Part shown: positions 1 through 9,755 of the stretch, in pieces
Layout: each line of letters begins with the position of its first letter
How positions within the stretch are numbered: the stretch's first letter is position 1
NCBI GenBank assembly: GCA_001751225.1
Contig: MAXT01000039.1
Coordinates: 1 to 22,265, forward strand
Length of the DNA stretch: 22,265 nucleotides
Origin: Desulfuromonadales bacterium C00003107
GTDB taxonomy: Bacteria > Desulfobacterota > Desulfuromonadia > Desulfuromonadales > Syntrophotaleaceae
Direction of reading: 5' to 3'
Made by a program: the position numbers and the translations under genes
Notes under the pieces: model-generated
Database searches by the model: none
What the model was told of the DNA's origin: nothing
The model's input: the letters and a program-made list of their open reading frames with translations, nothing else

Positions 1-2
1 GC

Positions 3-704
3 GTTAAGGTTGCCAAACATGGCAATCGCAGCATCTCTTCCGCTTGCGGCAGCGCCGATGTCTTGGAGAGTCTCGGGGTCAAACTTGATGTTAGCGTGGC
101 TCAGGTTGAGGCCTGTATCAATACCTTAGGGCTCGGATTTTTATTTGCGCCGGCCTTGCACGGTGCCATGCGCCATGCCATCGGGCCCCGCAGGGAAATC
201 GGGGCCAGGACCATTTTTAATATTCTCGGGCCGCTGACCAACCCGGCCGCTGCCGACCGCCAAGTGCTTGGAGTCTATCGTGAGGGGCTGACCGAGCCGT
301 TGGCCAAGGTCTTGAGTCGGCTTGGTTGCCGCCGGGGGTTTGTGGTTCACGGTCTGGACGGTATGGACGAAGTGACCTTGACCGGCCCGACCCGGGTGGC
401 TGAAATCAACAGGGATTCTGTACGTCTTTATACCGTCGAACCGGAGGATTATGCCCTGACACGTTGCAAACTGAGCGCTCTGCAGGGCGGCGACGCGGTG
501 CACAACGCCGAGCTGGTTTTGGCGGTACTGCAAGGTGAGCAGGGGCCCCGCAGGGATGTGGTGCTGTTAAACAGCGCTTTTGCTCTGCTGGCGGCAGACA
601 AGGTGGAGGATGTTCGGGGCGGTATCGAGCTGGCTGCTGAGGCTATTGATAGCGGACAGGCATTGCTCAAGCTCAACGATCTTATCAGGATGACCAACCA
701 GTGA
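3..704 (+). CDS. trpD: Anthranilate phosphoribosyltransferase, 3' part (5' end outside window)
   Basis: TrpD joins anthranilate to phosphoribosyl pyrophosphate, the second committed step of tryptophan synthesis in the cytoplasm. The frame is open from base 3 and starts in the conserved [18 protein letters not shown] segment, which lines the PRPP-binding site in the family. It continues through [21 protein letters not shown] and VHGLDGMDE, both typical of TrpD. About 233 residues are present, so roughly the first 110 of a normal 340-residue protein lie upstream, probably with trpE/trpG. The TGA stop overlaps the GTG start of trpC by four bases (GTGA), so the two are likely translationally coupled. 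A TTG at 63 is internal and not a start. Identity is firm. Confidence 0.96.
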   Translation, partial: VKVAKHGNRSISSACGSADVLESLGVKLDVSVAQVEACINTLGLGFLFAPALHGAMRHAIGPRREIGARTIFNILGPLTNPAAADRQVLGVYREGLTEPLAKVLSRLGCRRGFVVHGLDGMDEVTLTGPTRVAEINRDSVRLYTVEPEDYALTRCKLSALQGGDAVHNAELVLAVLQGEQGPRRDVVLLNSAFALLAADKVEDVRGGIELAAEAIDSGQALLKLNDLIRMTNQ

Positions 705-1483
705 TACTCGATGAAATTCTTCAGCACAAGCTCGTAGAGGTTCAGGCCCAGCGCCGGACCGTGCCATTGGTCTTGCTGCAGGAGCGCATTGACCTGCGGC
801 CAACGCCCCGCGGTTTTGGCGCCGCTTTGCGGCGACAGGCGGCTGTCGGTACGGCGATTATTGCCGAGGTCAAAAAAGGCTCACCTTCCAAAGGTGTCAT
901 TCGTGCCGATTTCGATCCCTGCGATATTGCCCGGCGTTATCAGGCCGGCGGTGCTACCTGCCTGTCCATACTGACCGACCAACGGTTTTTCATGGGTTCA
1001 CTGGCCTACCTGGAAGCGATCGCAGAAATTGTCTCCTTGCCACTGTTGCGCAAGGACTTCGTTATCGATGCTTATCAGATTTATGAAGCCCGTGCCGCCG
1101 GTGCCGATGCGGTGCTGTTGATCGCTGCTGCCCTGGCGCAAGATGTTCTGAGCGATCTGGTCTCGTTGGCGGCGGACCTGGATCTGAATGTTTTGCTTGA
1201 GGTGCACAATGAGGATGAATTGCAGCGGGCATTGGAATTGCCCGTGGAGCTGATTGGCATTAATAATCGGGACCTTAAGACCTTTCACACCGATCTGGCA
1301 GTCACCGAGCGCTTGTTGCCGCTGATTCCTGCGGATCGTTTGGTAGTGGCCGAAAGTGGTTTGCGCTGTCGGGCTGATATCCGTCGCTTGCAACAGGCGG
1401 GAGCTGGAGCTTTTCTGGTCGGCGAAAGCCTGATGCGAGAACCGAATTTCGAGCAAAAGCTGCAGGAGCTGCTGCACGACTAA
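701..1483 (+). CDS. trpC: Indole-3-glycerol phosphate synthase
   Basis: TrpC closes the indole ring, turning carboxyphenylaminodeoxyribulose phosphate into indole-3-glycerol phosphate, the substrate of TrpA. The 260 residues match the usual monofunctional length, and TrpF is a separate gene here. Catalytic elements are all visible: [10 protein letters not shown] (residues 56-65, with the general acid/base lysine about residue 58), LRKDF (lysine 118), [10 protein letters not shown] (glutamate 167), [10 protein letters not shown] (187-195) and VAESGL before the phosphate-binding FLVGESLMR. The start is GTG, overlapping the trpD stop by four bases. A 61-base gap without a terminator separates it from the next gene. 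Confidence 0.96.
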   Translation: MILDEILQHKLVEVQAQRRTVPLVLLQERIDLRPTPRGFGAALRRQAAVGTAIIAEVKKGSPSKGVIRADFDPCDIARRYQAGGATCLSILTDQRFFMGSLAYLEAIAEIVSLPLLRKDFVIDAYQIYEARAAGADAVLLIAAALAQDVLSDLVSLAADLDLNVLLEVHNEDELQRALELPVELIGINNRDLKTFHTDLAVTERLLPLIPADRLVVAESGLRCRADIRRLQQAGAGAFLVGESLMREPNFEQKLQELLHD

Positions 1484-1544
1484 TTTTGATTTTTTCGCTT
1501 TGTTATTCTCTGTCCCATTTTCTAAGGCTCTACAGGAGAATTGA

Positions 1545-2897
1545 ATGCAGACCAAGATTTTGTTGCAGGACCATCAGATTCCTAAGCATTGGTACAATGT
1601 GGCCGCTGACCTGAATAGCTCTCCGGCGCCGATTCTGCACCCTGGTACTTTGGCCCCCGTCGGCCCTGAAGATCTTGCCTCAATCTTTCCCATGTCCTTG
1701 ATTGAGCAGGAGGTCAGCCGCGAACGCTGGATTGAGATACCCGAAGAAGTGCAGAAAATTTATCAGCTTTGGCGTCCTTCTCCTATGTTTCGTGCCCATC
1801 GTCTCGAAGCGGCGTTGAAAACACCGGCACACATCTACTATAAATATGAGGGGGTTTCACCCGCCGGCTCGCATAAGCCCAATAGCGCTATCCCTCAGGC
1901 TTATTACAATAAGATGGCGGGAATCAAGCGTTTGGCCACTGAAACCGGGGCCGGGCAGTGGGGCTGTTCGCTGGCCTTAGCTAATTCCTATTTTGGCCTG
2001 GAAACAACTGTCTATATGGTGCGGGTCAGTTACGGCCAGAAGCCTTATCGCAAGAACCTGATGGAACTGTGGGGTGCTGAGGTTATCCCCTCACCGAGCA
2101 ACCGTACCGAGGCTGGTCGGCAGATGCTGACCGAAGATCCTGATACCACCGGCTCTCTCGGGATGGCCATCAGTGAAGCGGTAGAGGATGCTGCCAGCCA
2201 TAGCGATACTAACTATGCTCTTGGCAGCGTTTTGAATCACGTTTGCCTGCATCAGACAGTCATCGGTTTGGAAGCCATTGAACAGTTGAAACTGGTCGAT
2301 GATTATCCCGATGTAGTCATTGGCTGCTGCGGCGGCGGCAGTAACCTTGCGGGGCTGGCCTTTCCCTTTGTGCGGGACAAAATCAATGGCAAGCAGATTC
2401 GCCTGCTGGCGGTGGAGCCGAACTCCTGTCCGACCTTGACCAAAGGAAGTTATGCCTATGATTTTGGTGATACGGCCAAATTGACCCCTATTACCAAGAT
2501 GTATACCTTGGGTCATGACTTTGTACCGCCTGGTATTCATGCTGGCGGTCTGCGTTACCATGGCGCCAGTGCTCTGGTCAGCCAATTGCACCACGAAGGC
2601 ATCATCGAGGCGGCGGCGTTGCCACAGACCGCTTGTTTTGAAGGAGCGGTGCTGTTTGCCCGTACTGAAGGGATCGTGCCTGCACCCGAGTCATCCCACG
2701 CCATTCGAGCAGCCATTGACGAGGCGGTCAAGGCGCGGGAAGAGGGGCAGCAGCGCACCATCCTATTCAATCTGTCCGGTCATGGCCATTTTGATATGTC
2801 CTCATATGAAGCCTATCTGGGGGGGCAGTTAGAGGATTACGCCTATCCGGAAAAGAATATTGCCGCTTCCTTGGCTAAATTGCCTCAGGTGAAGTGA
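1545..2897 (+). CDS. trpB2: Tryptophan synthase beta chain, long TrpB2-type
   Basis: This is a PLP-dependent enzyme of the TrpB2 branch. It is about 450 residues against 398 for the ordinary TrpB encoded at 3551-4747. The PLP lysine is residue 111 in the motif [22 protein letters not shown] follows, and the glycine-rich phosphate loop [12 protein letters not shown] is present. The long N-terminal part ([27 protein letters not shown]) is typical of the TrpB2 group and absent from TrpB1. TrpB2 proteins generally lack the residues for tight pairing with TrpA; some archaeal ones use O-phosphoserine with indole. Whether this one makes tryptophan, salvages indole or does something else cannot be told here. 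The start ATG has a good ribosome site (AGGAG, spaced 6-7 bases). It sits between trpC and trpF and overlaps or abuts trpF. Confidence 0.93.
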   Translation: MQTKILLQDHQIPKHWYNVAADLNSSPAPILHPGTLAPVGPEDLASIFPMSLIEQEVSRERWIEIPEEVQKIYQLWRPSPMFRAHRLEAALKTPAHIYYKYEGVSPAGSHKPNSAIPQAYYNKMAGIKRLATETGAGQWGCSLALANSYFGLETTVYMVRVSYGQKPYRKNLMELWGAEVIPSPSNRTEAGRQMLTEDPDTTGSLGMAISEAVEDAASHSDTNYALGSVLNHVCLHQTVIGLEAIEQLKLVDDYPDVVIGCCGGGSNLAGLAFPFVRDKINGKQIRLLAVEPNSCPTLTKGSYAYDFGDTAKLTPITKMYTLGHDFVPPGIHAGGLRYHGASALVSQLHHEGIIEAAALPQTACFEGAVLFARTEGIVPAPESSHAIRAAIDEAVKAREEGQQRTILFNLSGHGHFDMSSYEAYLGGQLEDYAYPEKNIAASLAKLPQVK

Positions 2898-3547
2898 TGG
2901 TCGGCGCGGAAGGCATGGCGCAAAGAGTAATCCCCCGGGTGAAGATTTGCGGAATCACCTCGGTCGAGGATGGTTTACATGCTGCCCGTTGTGGGGCTGA
3001 TGCCCTAGGGTTGGTCTTTTATGCCAAAAGCCCCCGCTGTGTTACTGCTGAGCAGGCTCGCCGAATTGTTGCTGCTTTGCCGCCCCTGGTGACCACTGTT
3101 GGCCTGTTTGTCAATCAACCGGCCCAGGAAATTACAGATATCGCACGTTTCTGTGGTCTCGATGTGTTGCAGTTGCATGGCGATGAAACCCCCGAACAGT
3201 GTCAATTGCCGCCCTGGCGAGTGATCAAGGCCTTGCGTGTTCGTGATGAGCAGAGTTTGGCCGACTTTGCAGCTTACCGGGTCAATGGCATGTTGCTCGA
3301 TGCCTGGCAAGCCGATAGCTACGGTGGTACCGGTCATAGCTTTAATTGGAAGTTGGCCGTGCAAGCGGCCCAGCAACGGCAAATTATTTTGGCCGGTGGA
3401 CTTACTCCGGCCAATGTGGCGGAAGCGGTAAAAACGGTACGACCCTATGCTGTCGACGTCTCCAGCGGCGTGGAAAGTGCCCCTGGTTGCAAGGACCCCG
3501 ATCTGGTGGCGGCATTTATTCGCAACGCCAAACATTTTACGGAGTAG
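2897..3547 (+). CDS. trpF: Phosphoribosylanthranilate isomerase
   Basis: TrpF performs the Amadori rearrangement of phosphoribosylanthranilate, between the TrpD and TrpC steps. The conserved start VKICGIT carries the catalytic base cysteine (residue 18 from the ATG at 2897). The catalytic aspartate is D135 in GMLLDAWQADSYGGTG. FVNQ, LQLHGDE, LAGGLTPANV and DVSSGVE are standard family motifs. Both GTG at 2894 and ATG at 2897 are possible. I chose ATG because AGGTGA lies four bases upstream of it but only one base from the GTG. The ATG shares its A with the TGA stop of trpB2, which suggests coupled translation. The stop is TAG, three bases before trpB. Confidence 0.95.
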   Translation: MVGAEGMAQRVIPRVKICGITSVEDGLHAARCGADALGLVFYAKSPRCVTAEQARRIVAALPPLVTTVGLFVNQPAQEITDIARFCGLDVLQLHGDETPEQCQLPPWRVIKALRVRDEQSLADFAAYRVNGMLLDAWQADSYGGTGHSFNWKLAVQAAQQRQIILAGGLTPANVAEAVKTVRPYAVDVSSGVESAPGCKDPDLVAAFIRNAKHFTE

Positions 3548-3550
3548 TTC

Positions 3551-4747
3551 ATGTATTCATATCCGGATTCAAACGGGCATTTCGGCCCCTTCGGCGGTCG
3601 CTATGTGGCTGAAACTCTGATGCCGTCTCTCGAAGAACTGGAGCAGGCCTATCGGGAAGCCCAGAACGATCCGACGTTTCAGCAGGAATTCGAATATTAT
3701 TTGCAGCAGTATGTCGGTCGCCCCAGCCCACTCTACTTTGCGCGACGTTTAAGCGACCATCTTGGCGGTGCCAGGATCTACCTGAAACGGGAAGACCTTA
3801 ACCATACGGGGGCCCACAAGGTCAATAATACGGTCGGCCAGGCCTTGCTGGCGCGGCGCATGGGCAAAAAAAAGGTGATTGCCGAAACCGGCGCAGGACA
3901 GCACGGGGTGGCGACGGCCACTGTGGCAGCCCTGTTTGGCATGGAGTGCGAGGTCTTCATGGGCACCGAAGATATGCGTCGCCAGAGCCTCAATGTGTTC
4001 CGCATGAAGTTGCTCGGCGCCAAGGTGACGGGAGTAACCAGCGGCACGGCGACCCTCAAAGATGCCATGAATGAGGCCATCCGCCACTGGGTTACTCGAG
4101 TAAGGGACACCTTTTACATTATCGGCACTGTGGCCGGGCCGCACCCCTATCCGGCCATGGTGCGGGATTTTCAGTCGGTGATCGGTCGCGAAACGCGCAG
4201 CCAGATTCTACAGGCCGAAGGACGACTGCCCGATTACGCTGTGGCTTGTATCGGCGGCGGTTCCAATGCCATTGGTCTGTTTCATCCCTTTTTAGGGGAT
4301 GAAAGCGTCCGACTGCTCGGTGTCGAAGCCGCCGGGCTCGGAGTCGACAGCGGCAAGCATGCTGCCAGTATCGGCGCTGGTCGCGTCGGTGTTCTGCATG
4401 GGAACAAGACCTACCTACTGCAGGACGAGCATGGCCAGATTAAACATGCTCATTCTATTTCCGCCGGCCTCGATTATCCCGGGGTCGGTCCGGAACATGC
4501 GCATCTCCACGAGATTGGTCGCGCTGAATATCAGGCGATTACCGATGCTGAAGCCCTGGATGCTTTTCAGGTGCTGACCAAGCTCGAAGGGATCATCCCC
4601 GCTCTGGAGAGCGCCCACGCCATTGCCCAGGTGATGAAACTGGCTCCGACTTTGCGCCGGGACCAGTTGGTGGTAGTTTGCCTATCCGGGCGTGGCGACA
4701 AGGATATTCATACCGTGGCTGAGGCCATGGGTGTGGAATTAAACTGA
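3551..4747 (+). CDS. trpB: Tryptophan synthase beta chain
   Basis: This is the classical TrpB1, which condenses indole channelled from TrpA with serine to give tryptophan. It is 398 residues long, the normal size. The PLP lysine is K90 in [10 protein letters not shown], matching K87 of the enteric enzyme. [12 protein letters not shown], the phosphate loop [26 protein letters not shown] and the C-terminal CLSGRGDKD are all intact. The N-terminal [17 protein letters not shown] is also standard. It begins three bases after the trpF stop. Its partner trpA is not next to it but about 2 kb downstream, after a helicase and a DNA glycosylase gene. Confidence 0.97.
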   Translation: MYSYPDSNGHFGPFGGRYVAETLMPSLEELEQAYREAQNDPTFQQEFEYYLQQYVGRPSPLYFARRLSDHLGGARIYLKREDLNHTGAHKVNNTVGQALLARRMGKKKVIAETGAGQHGVATATVAALFGMECEVFMGTEDMRRQSLNVFRMKLLGAKVTGVTSGTATLKDAMNEAIRHWVTRVRDTFYIIGTVAGPHPYPAMVRDFQSVIGRETRSQILQAEGRLPDYAVACIGGGSNAIGLFHPFLGDESVRLLGVEAAGLGVDSGKHAASIGAGRVGVLHGNKTYLLQDEHGQIKHAHSISAGLDYPGVGPEHAHLHEIGRAEYQAITDAEALDAFQVLTKLEGIIPALESAHAIAQVMKLAPTLRRDQLVVVCLSGRGDKDIHTVAEAMGVELN

Positions 4748-4759
4748 CAGGACCTCATT

Positions 4760-6046
4760 ATGAAATTTACCGAACTGGATTTACCGCAATCGGTGCTTAA
4801 GGGCGTCGAGGCGGTGGGATTTACCGAGCTGACCCCGGTTCAGGAAGAGTCCATTCCGCTGGCCCTGGCGGGTAAGGATGTCGCCGGCCAGGCCCAGACG
4901 GGTACCGGTAAGACAGCCGCTTTTTTAATTGCTCTCTTTACCCGGCTGTTGCGGAGCGAGAGCGAGACCAGCAACAATCCTCGGGCCCTGATTATCGCTC
5001 CAACCCGCGAATTGGTAGTGCAGATCTGGGAGGATGCCAAAGGCCTTGGTGCCTTTTGCCCCTTTAAGCTGCAACCGATCTTCGGTGGCGTCGATTATGA
5101 CAAACAGCGCCAGGCCCTTCAGGATGGGGTCGATATTATCATTGCCACGCCGGGACGGCTCATCGACTATGCCAAGCAGGGCGTGTTTAACTTTCATCGC
5201 ATCGAAGCCTTGGTTATCGATGAGGCCGACCGCATGTTCGACATGGGCTTCATTAAAGATCTGCGCTATATCATGCGCAAGTTGCCACCCTTTGAACAGC
5301 GTCAGACCATGCTCTTTTCCGCGACGCTCTCCCACAGGGTCATGGAGTTGGCCTACGAATTCATGAATCTGGCAGAAAAGGTCAGCGTTGCGCCTGAACA
5401 GGTGACGGCCAAAAGAGTTGAGCAGGTCCTCTACCATGTGGGCCGGCGGGAGAAGTTCGCTCTGCTGCTTGGCTTGATGAAAAAGATGGAAGATCCCTGC
5501 CGCATGCTGTTGTTCGTTAATACCAAGCGTGAGGGCGAGCACCTCGCCGAGCGCCTCAAGATCAACGGCTACAAGGCTGAGGTCATCTCCGGCGACATTC
5601 CGCAGAAAAAACGGATGCGGATCCTGGACGATTTCAAGGCAAACCGCCTCCACTATCTGGTTGGCACCGATGTTGCCTCCCGGGGTATTCATGTCGATGG
5701 CGTGACGCACGTGATTAATTATGACTTGCCCCAAGATGGTGAGGATTACGTCCATCGCATCGGTCGTACTGCCCGGGCTGGGGCCAGCGGCCTGGCCATC
5801 AGTTTCGCCGATGAAGACCTGGTCTTTTATCTCAGCGATATCCAAGCCTATATCGGCTTCAGCATTCCCGCAGTCTTCCCCGAGAACGAGGACTTCTGCC
5901 ATGATTACAAACGCTACGTGCCACGCAAAAAGGCTCCTGTCGATGACCGTCGTCGGCCCACTGATAAGGGGCGCAAACCGCCGCGCAGACGCTCTGCTCC
6001 CAGCAAGGGTGGAAGCAAGCCTGGCGGTGGTTCGTCGGCCAAATAA
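4760..6046 (+). CDS. DEAD-box ATP-dependent RNA helicase (RhlB/RhlE-like)
   Basis: This RNA helicase should unwind short duplexes in ribosome assembly or mRNA decay. All core motifs are visible: Q motif region GFTELTPVQ (20-28), motif I AQTGTGKT (45-52), PTREL (81-85), TPGRL, DEAD (154-157), SAT in LFSATLS, ISGD, GTDVASRGIH and HRIGRTARAG. After the second RecA domain, the last 50 residues are a basic low-complexity tail rich in K, R, P, G and S, as in RhlB/RhlE proteins, and probably bind RNA. The start ATG has AGGA upstream and lies 12 bases after trpB, so it is probably co-transcribed with the trp genes. I cannot choose between RhlB, RhlE and related subfamilies from sequence alone. Confidence 0.93.
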   Translation: MKFTELDLPQSVLKGVEAVGFTELTPVQEESIPLALAGKDVAGQAQTGTGKTAAFLIALFTRLLRSESETSNNPRALIIAPTRELVVQIWEDAKGLGAFCPFKLQPIFGGVDYDKQRQALQDGVDIIIATPGRLIDYAKQGVFNFHRIEALVIDEADRMFDMGFIKDLRYIMRKLPPFEQRQTMLFSATLSHRVMELAYEFMNLAEKVSVAPEQVTAKRVEQVLYHVGRREKFALLLGLMKKMEDPCRMLLFVNTKREGEHLAERLKINGYKAEVISGDIPQKKRMRILDDFKANRLHYLVGTDVASRGIHVDGVTHVINYDLPQDGEDYVHRIGRTARAGASGLAISFADEDLVFYLSDIQAYIGFSIPAVFPENEDFCHDYKRYVPRKKAPVDDRRRPTDKGRKPPRRRSAPSKGGSKPGGGSSAK

Positions 6047-6066
6047 TTAGGATTTTGCTGCCAATT

Positions 6067-6747
6067 ATGCCTGAGGTATCCCTTGATAAGCTTAATGACT
6101 GCCGCCATTGCTCACGACTGGTGGATCATATGGCCAGTGTTAAGCCGCGTCGTGGTCTGACCGCAAAGGACTATTGGAACGGGCCGGTAGCCGGTTTTGG
6201 TGATCCTGCAGCAAGGGTCTTTCTGGTTGGGTTGGCCCCCGGCGCTCATGGGGCCAATCGCACCGGCCGTCCCTTCACCGGAGACGGAGCCGGTGATTTC
6301 ATGTATCCGTTGCTGCATCAGGCCGGATTTGCCAACCAAGCCGTGGCCAGTCATGTTGATGACGGTTTGCAGTTGCATGATCTCTATATCAGTAATGCGG
6401 TCAAATGCCTGCCGCCGGATAATAAACCGATTGCCGCCGAATTCGCTAACTGCCGTCCTTATCTGCTTGCTGAGCAGCAGTGTTTAGCTCAGCTCAAGGT
6501 GGTGGTATTGCTCGGGCGCGGTGCTTATGATAGCTATCTGCGACTCTACCGTGATCTTGGTGAGATCAAGCGGTTAAAGGACTACCCTTTTGGCCACGGT
6601 GTGGTGCATCGGTTGCCAAACGGTTTGCTTGCTGTTGCCTGCTACCATACCAGCCGCTACAATGTGCAGACCGGGCGCATGACTTCGAGCATGTTTCTCG
6701 ATCTGTTGGCATTGGTCCAGCGGTTGCTTGACCAAGAAAACGGTTGA
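6067..6747 (+). CDS. Uracil-DNA glycosylase, family 5 (UDGb), iron-sulfur type
   Basis: This enzyme should remove uracil, and in this family other deaminated bases, from DNA to start base excision repair. The motif GLAPGAHGANRTGRPFTGD (residues 55-73) and the C-terminal HTSRYNVQTGRMT (194-206) are the signatures of the UDGb family. Motif I has no acidic residue, as expected there. Four cysteines (12, 15, 114, 129) fit the family's 4Fe-4S cluster. The frame also has a TTG at 6055, but the AGGA at 6049-6052 is only two bases from it. ATG at 6067 fits the protein better although its spacing is long, so the start is uncertain. It follows the helicase gene by 20 bases and precedes trpA by 54. Confidence 0.9.
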   Translation: MPEVSLDKLNDCRHCSRLVDHMASVKPRRGLTAKDYWNGPVAGFGDPAARVFLVGLAPGAHGANRTGRPFTGDGAGDFMYPLLHQAGFANQAVASHVDDGLQLHDLYISNAVKCLPPDNKPIAAEFANCRPYLLAEQQCLAQLKVVVLLGRGAYDSYLRLYRDLGEIKRLKDYPFGHGVVHRLPNGLLAVACYHTSRYNVQTGRMTSSMFLDLLALVQRLLDQENG

Positions 6748-6801
6748 AATGAGCAACAAGCTTTAATAAACTTGCTAGAATTGTGCAATTGAGGGAGGAA
6801 C

Positions 6802-7596
6802 ATGGGACGCATTCAAGCGACCTTCGAACGGCTTAAACAACGCGGCGAAACGGCCTTGATTCCATTTATCACCGCCGGCGACCCCGATTTGGCTACTACC
6901 GAAAAGCTTATTCATACTCTGGTGGAAAATGGCGCCGATCTAATCGAACTCGGTTTCCCTTTTTCCGACCCTATGGCCGACGGTCCAACTATCCAAACGG
7001 CTTCCGAGCGGGCTCTGGAGGGCGGAACCACCTTGCCTAAGGTGTTGGAATTAGTGGCGCGGGTCAGGGAACACACCAACGTTCCGCTGGTGCTGATGGG
7101 ATACTACAATCCCTTGTTCAGTTACGGCCCAGAGCGCTTTGCCGTCGATGCTGCAGCGGCCGGAGTCGACGGTCTGCTGCTGGTCGATCTGCCAGCGGAG
7201 GAGGCCGGGGAGGTGCGCAGCTATTTGCAGCAGGCCGGCATCAGCCTCATCCAGTTGCTGGCTCCCACCACTCCGCCGCAGCGCATGCAGCGCCTGGTGG
7301 CTGATGCCGAGGGATTTGTCTATTTCGTTTCCATGACCGGCGTGACCGGTGCCAGCCAGATCGATGCCGTCGCCATTGAGCAGCAGGTCAGAGACCTGCA
7401 GCAGCTCAGCCCGGTACCGGTAGCGGTTGGTTTTGGCATCGCTTCGCCCGCTGATGCGGCAGCGGTTGGTTGCTTTGCTGATGCGGTGGTGGTCGGTAGC
7501 GCCTTGGTTAAGGTGGTGGCCGCCTACGGTGCATCACCTGAATTGGTAGCCCGGGTTGGGGCTTTTGTTCGCTCGCTGAAGGAAGGCTTGCGGTAG
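6802..7596 (+). CDS. trpA: Tryptophan synthase alpha chain
   Basis: TrpA cleaves indole-3-glycerol phosphate to indole and glyceraldehyde 3-phosphate and passes indole to TrpB. The 264 residues match the family. The catalytic pair is E49 (DLIELGFPFSDP) and D60 (MADGPTIQ), at the same numbers as in the Salmonella enzyme. MGYYNPL, VDLPAEE, the flexible loop region LAPTTPPQR, YFVSMTGVTGA and the phosphate-binding GFGIASP are intact. A strong ribosome site (GAGGGAGG) precedes the ATG. The stop is TAG, and accD follows after 35 bases. Confidence 0.97.
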   Translation: MGRIQATFERLKQRGETALIPFITAGDPDLATTEKLIHTLVENGADLIELGFPFSDPMADGPTIQTASERALEGGTTLPKVLELVARVREHTNVPLVLMGYYNPLFSYGPERFAVDAAAAGVDGLLLVDLPAEEAGEVRSYLQQAGISLIQLLAPTTPPQRMQRLVADAEGFVYFVSMTGVTGASQIDAVAIEQQVRDLQQLSPVPVAVGFGIASPADAAAVGCFADAVVVGSALVKVVAAYGASPELVARVGAFVRSLKEGLR

Positions 7597-7631
7597 CGTT
7601 GCTGGAAGTCTGCTTTAGATAAGGAATAGAG

Positions 7632-8480
7632 ATGGCTTGGTTTAGAAAGTCCAAGGCACCGATCGTGCCGATCGAAACCAAAAAACACACAATGCCTGAA
7701 GGTGTGTGGAAAAAATGCCCAAATTGTCAGGAAATTATCTACGCCAAGGAAATTGAGCGTAACCTCAATGTTTGTCCCAAGTGCGATTATCATTTCCGTA
7801 TCTCTGCGCGCGAGCGCATCGCTCTGATTCTCGATGAAAGCTCCTTTACCGAGATGGATGCGGCCATGAAATCTGTCGATTTTCTCGATTTCAAAGACAG
7901 CAAGCGCTATAAGGACCGCCTCAAGGCTGCAACCAAAAAGTGCGGCAGTACTTCGGCGCTTGTTTCTGGAACCGGTACCATCGAGGAACTGCCGGTAGTG
8001 GTGGCGGTTTTCGATTTTGGCTTTATGGGCGGCAGCATGGGCTCGGTTGTTGGAGAAAAAATAACTAGGGCTATTGAACGGGCTTTGGCAGAACGTTGTC
8101 CCTGTATCATTTTTTCCTCCTCCGGTGGTGCCCGTATGCAAGAGAGTATCCTGTCTCTGATGCAGATGGCTAAGGCCAGCGCTGCTCTGTCCCGGCTTAA
8201 GGAGGCTGGATTACCCTTTGTTTCGGTATTGACCGATCCGACTACCGGTGGGGTTACCGCCAGTTTTGCTATGCTAGGCGACATTAACATGGCCGAGCCT
8301 CGGGCTCTGATCGGCTTTGCTGGTCCGCGAGTTATTGAACAGACTATTCGCCAGAAGTTGCCGGACGGCTTTCAACGTTCCGAATATCTGCTTGAGCACG
8401 GCATGGTCGACATGATTGTACGCCGACCGGAGATGAAGCAGCGTCTTGCCCAAATCTTGCGCGTCTTCACCAAGAGCTAA
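7632..8480 (+). CDS. accD: Acetyl-CoA carboxylase, carboxyltransferase beta subunit
   Basis: AccD forms the carboxyltransferase with AccA and makes malonyl-CoA for fatty acid synthesis. The N-terminal zinc ribbon is complete, with cysteines 29, 32, 48 and 51 (KCPNC and VCPKC). The crotonase-fold domain carries [31 protein letters not shown] in two adjoining conserved segments, then [20 protein letters not shown] and [11 protein letters not shown]. The length of 282 is normal. AAGGAA precedes the ATG. accA is not in this window. It is followed by folC after three bases. The trpA-accD-folC order is familiar in Geobacter relatives. Confidence 0.97.
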   Translation: MAWFRKSKAPIVPIETKKHTMPEGVWKKCPNCQEIIYAKEIERNLNVCPKCDYHFRISARERIALILDESSFTEMDAAMKSVDFLDFKDSKRYKDRLKAATKKCGSTSALVSGTGTIEELPVVVAVFDFGFMGGSMGSVVGEKITRAIERALAERCPCIIFSSSGGARMQESILSLMQMAKASAALSRLKEAGLPFVSVLTDPTTGGVTASFAMLGDINMAEPRALIGFAGPRVIEQTIRQKLPDGFQRSEYLLEHGMVDMIVRRPEMKQRLAQILRVFTKS

Positions 8481-8483
8481 GCT

Positions 8484-9755
8484 ATGGACTACCGGGAGAG
8501 CCTCGACTATCTCTACGGGCTCCAACGGTTTGGTATCAAGCTAGGTCTGGACAATATTCAAAAAATTCTGGGCCGTCTGCATCATCCCGAAAGAGCTTAC
8601 CCGATTGTCCACGTCGCGGGTAGCAACGGTAAGGGCTCGGTTTGTGCCGGGCTCTCTTCCATTCTGATTCAAGCTGGCCGACGAACCGGCTTGTACAGTT
8701 CCCCCCATCTACATTCCTTCACCGAACGTATTCGAATCGACGGGAAAGCTATCAGCGAAGCAGAAGCGGTGGCTTTGATTGAATCGATTCGGGCCGTTTG
8801 CGATGGTATTCCAGTCACCTTTTTTGAATTTACCACTGCCATGGCGCTGCTCCATTTTCAGCGGCAAGAGGTCGAAGTGGCAATTCTCGAGGTTGGCATG
8901 GGCGGTCGACTCGATGCAACCAATGCGGTACAGCCTAAGGTAACGGTTATCACCCCGATATGCCTGGATCATAGTGAACATCTCGGTGCCGACCTCGCTA
9001 CCATCGCCGCTGAAAAAGCCGGCATTATTAAACCGCAAATACCTTTGGTGGTTGGTCAGCAACAACCCGCCGCATTGCAGGTGATCCGCGACAGGGCTAA
9101 AGATTTACAGGCGCCTGTTTACCACTATGGCCGCGAGTTTACAGTCGAAACGGTAAAGGATGGTTTTGCTTACCAAGGTCTTGAGCTCTCCATGCCTGGG
9201 TTGCAAAGTGGCCTGCACGGGGTGCATCAACATCATAACTTGGGCGTGGCTCTAGCGGTTGCTGAAATCTTACGGCGACAGGGACTGGACTTGCCTAAGG
9301 GTTCTCTGCAAGATGGCGTGGCGGCCGCGCGCTGGCCTGGGCGACTCGAATGGTGGCGCGATGGCCGGATAATACTTCTCGACGGTGCCCATAATGAAGG
9401 GGGTGCCAAGGTGTTGGCCGCCTATCTTCAATCCTTGTCAGTGGACGGTATCCGCTGGGTGGTGGGTGCCAAGGCAACCAAGGATATCGCAAATATATTG
9501 CGACCCGTGTTGCCGCTGGTCGATAGACTTTATTGTACAGAGCCTCCTGTTGAGGATGCAGTACCCGCGGAGAGCATCGCCCATTTGGCGGCTGAGGCCG
9601 GGGTGTCGGCTTGTTGTTTTGTCGATCCGGCGTCCGCTTTGGCTGCGGCCCTGGCTGACCGCCAGCAGGGGGAGATTGTTCTGGTGGCTGGCTCCTTGTT
9701 TATGGTAGCGGCTGCTCGTGAGTATTTGATGGATCAAGAGGGGGCTTTAAGGTGA
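8484..9755 (+). CDS. folC: Bifunctional dihydrofolate synthase / folylpolyglutamate synthase
   Basis: FolC adds glutamate to dihydropteroate and then extends the polyglutamate tail of folates, using ATP in the cytoplasm. The Mur-ligase-type P-loop GSNGKGS is at residues 46-52. SSPHLHSFTERIRI (substrate loop), EVGMGGRLDATN, the ITPICLDHSEHLG segment, EKAGIIKP with the lysine that is carbamylated in this family, and LDGAHNEGGA in the C-terminal domain are all present. Length 423 is normal. The ribosome site before the ATG is weak, so it probably depends on translation of accD three bases upstream. Its TGA overlaps the GTG of lptD. Confidence 0.95.
   Translation: MDYRESLDYLYGLQRFGIKLGLDNIQKILGRLHHPERAYPIVHVAGSNGKGSVCAGLSSILIQAGRRTGLYSSPHLHSFTERIRIDGKAISEAEAVALIESIRAVCDGIPVTFFEFTTAMALLHFQRQEVEVAILEVGMGGRLDATNAVQPKVTVITPICLDHSEHLGADLATIAAEKAGIIKPQIPLVVGQQQPAALQVIRDRAKDLQAPVYHYGREFTVETVKDGFAYQGLELSMPGLQSGLHGVHQHHNLGVALAVAEILRRQGLDLPKGSLQDGVAAARWPGRLEWWRDGRIILLDGAHNEGGAKVLAAYLQSLSVDGIRWVVGAKATKDIANILRPVLPLVDRLYCTEPPVEDAVPAESIAHLAAEAGVSACCFVDPASALAAALADRQQGEIVLVAGSLFMVAAAREYLMDQEGALR

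Noticed and set aside
183..556. The 14-base repeat GGGCCCCGCAGGGA at 183-196 and 543-556 inside trpD
   Set aside because: Both copies encode similar conserved GPRR peptides of TrpD in the same frame. Two copies alone do not suggest a mobile or regulatory repeat.
4925..5902. A 325-codon open frame on the minus strand opposite the helicase gene
   Set aside because: It is the mirror of a clear helicase gene, with no recognisable domain and no ribosome site evidence.
6770..6790. Small palindrome AATTGTGCAATT just before trpA as an operator
   Set aside because: The arms are only five bases and AT-rich, it overlaps the region next to the ribosome site, and chance occurrence is likely.
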